Assembly (NCBI GenBank): GCA_020636775.1
Contig: JACJXF010000007.1
Coordinates: 1 to 64,000 of the forward strand
DNA length: 64,000 bases
Reading direction: 5' to 3'
Source of the DNA: Bacteroidales bacterium
GTDB taxonomy: Bacteria; Bacteroidota; Bacteroidia; Bacteroidales; GCA-2748055
Every line of letters starts with the position of its first letter. Position 1 is the stretch's first letter. This document shows positions 63,282 to 64,000 of the stretch, in pieces. The translations under genes and the position numbers were made by a program. The notes below the pieces were generated by a model. It ran no database searches. It saw only the letters and a program-made list of their open reading frames with translations, and was not told where the DNA came from.

Positions 63282-64000
63282 CTATTCCAGTTCATGAATT
63301 ACGAGTCCGCTTCTGAGCTTTGGTTCAAACCATGTAGTTTTCGGGGGCATTATATTTCCTGTATCGGCAATATCCATAAGTTGTTTCATACTTACGGGAT
63401 AAAGGGCAAAGGCAGCTGCCATTTCGCCACTGTCAACCCTTTTTTTCAATTCACCCAATCCGCGAATACCACCCACAAAATCGATTCGAGTCGACTTACG
63501 CAGATCCGTAATATTCAGAACCGGACCTAAAACAGTCTCTGACAATACGTTCACATCAAGGCAGGCAATTGGGTCATTGTCGTTGTAAGTTCCTTTTTTT
63601 GCGGTAAGAGAATACCATATACCTGACAGGTACATACTAAAATTATGAAGTGAAGAGGGTTTATAAATTTCCTTTCCTTTTTCTTCAATAACGAAGTTCT
63701 CTTTGAGTTTATCAATAAACTCAGGGACAGTATGCCCATTCAAATCTGTAACCAGACGATTGTAGTCAATAATAGTCAGTTCGCCTGCAGGGAAATGCAC
63801 AGCAAGGAAAAAGTTATATTCTTCTTTTCCGGTATGTGCAGGATTATTTTTCCTTCTTTCATTTCCTACAAGGGCTGCGGCCGCTGTTCTGTGATGTCCG
63901 TCAGCAACATAGGTTGCAGGAATATCATCCCTGAAAATTTCTTCTATGCGCCTGATTGTCTTTTTATCGCTGATGAGCCAAAGCCGGTGTCCTACTCCAT
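63282..64000 (-). CDS. DUF1015 family protein, 5' end beyond window
   Basis: The C-terminal part (239 codons) of a DUF1015 protein. The visible sequence runs from GVGHRLWLISDKKTI through TYVADGHHRTAAAAL to DVNVLSETVLGPVLNI, RIDFVGG and MPPKTTWFEPKLRSGL. The full family is about 400 aa, so roughly 170 residues lie beyond position 64000. Family members neighbour serine biosynthesis genes (serC, serA) in many Bacteroidetes; those would be upstream. The function is unknown, although the ADGHHRT motif is reminiscent of a ParB-like or kinase-related fold. The frame continues through 63800 with GTG as an internal Val. Confidence 0.9.
   Translation of the reverse strand, partial: GVGHRLWLISDKKTIRRIEEIFRDDIPATYVADGHHRTAAAALVGNERRKNNPAHTGKEEYNFFLAVHFPAGELTIIDYNRLVTDLNGHTVPEFIDKLKENFVIEEKGKEIYKPSSLHNFSMYLSGIWYSLTAKKGTYNDNDPIACLDVNVLSETVLGPVLNITDLRKSTRIDFVGGIRGLGELKKRVDSGEMAAAFALYPVSMKQLMDIADTGNIMPPKTTWFEPKLRSGLVIHELE

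Overview
The window is chromosomal DNA from an environmental or anaerobic member of the Bacteroidetes, most likely order Bacteroidales. Evidence: a type IX secretion (CTD-B) sorting domain, a BT_3928-type DoxX protein, DUF4197, DUF6702 and YwqK proteins, an archaeal-type ProRS, an S9B dipeptidyl peptidase IV, a fused DAHP synthase/chorismate mutase, the folP-cdaA pair, and promoters matching the Bacteroidetes -7 consensus TAnnTTTG. No tRNA, rRNA, CRISPR array, prophage or insertion sequence was found. The window looks like ordinary core genome with some lineage-specific secreted proteins.

Layout. 1-4.3 kb: partial dapB, a DUF1059 gene and the translation operon thrS-infC-rpmI-rplT; infC appears to start at a non-canonical ATA codon behind a strong Shine-Dalgarno. 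4.4-11 kb: a membrane-anchored AraC regulator, DPP IV, a pair made of an SDR oxidoreductase and an aromatic-amino-acid decarboxylase, and a PKD lipoprotein. 11.2-19.3 kb: proS, purU, a membrane phosphoesterase, a POTRA/beta-barrel outer-membrane protein, a peroxiredoxin and tilS. 19.3-25.3 kb: the aromatic amino-acid cluster pheA, aroG-CM, aroB, aroD, aroC and (after a 270-bp gap) tyrA, all on the minus strand. 25.4-32.5 kb: nth, a degenerate metalloprotease-like protein, a cysteine desulfurase-SelD fusion and a run of exported proteins. 32.5-37.7 kb: uvrA, an ECF sigma factor with a tiny downstream gene, rsmE and a phosphodiesterase. 37.7-47.6 kb: a 1492-aa secreted protein, prmA, tpiA, an orphan peptide-type ABC permease, a DoxX protein with a duplicated thioredoxin-like module, and tmk. 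47.7-56.4 kb: folP-cdaA, plsY, pckA, ppdK, xerD and a HupE/UreJ membrane protein. 56.5-64 kb: a coupled DUF6702/CTD-B/TPR/HEAT operon, a DHOD-like enzyme, a YggS protein and a partial DUF1015 gene.

Most striking observation. Upstream of pheA, on the minus strand, lies a 29-codon open frame (25166 down to 25077) with nine consecutive Phe/Tyr codons. An intrinsic terminator directly in front of pheA follows it, and an alternative pairing can disrupt that terminator. This is the architecture of ribosome-mediated transcription attenuation, here apparently sensing both Phe and Tyr charging to control a Phe/Tyr/shikimate operon. A second terminator/antiterminator switch lies just upstream, behind another short open frame, suggesting tandem attenuators.

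The other notable items are the NifS-SelD fusion (sulfur or selenium mobilisation joined to selenophosphate synthesis), the ATA start of infC, the HExxH-to-AExxH protein, and the internally duplicated DoxX/thioredoxin protein.
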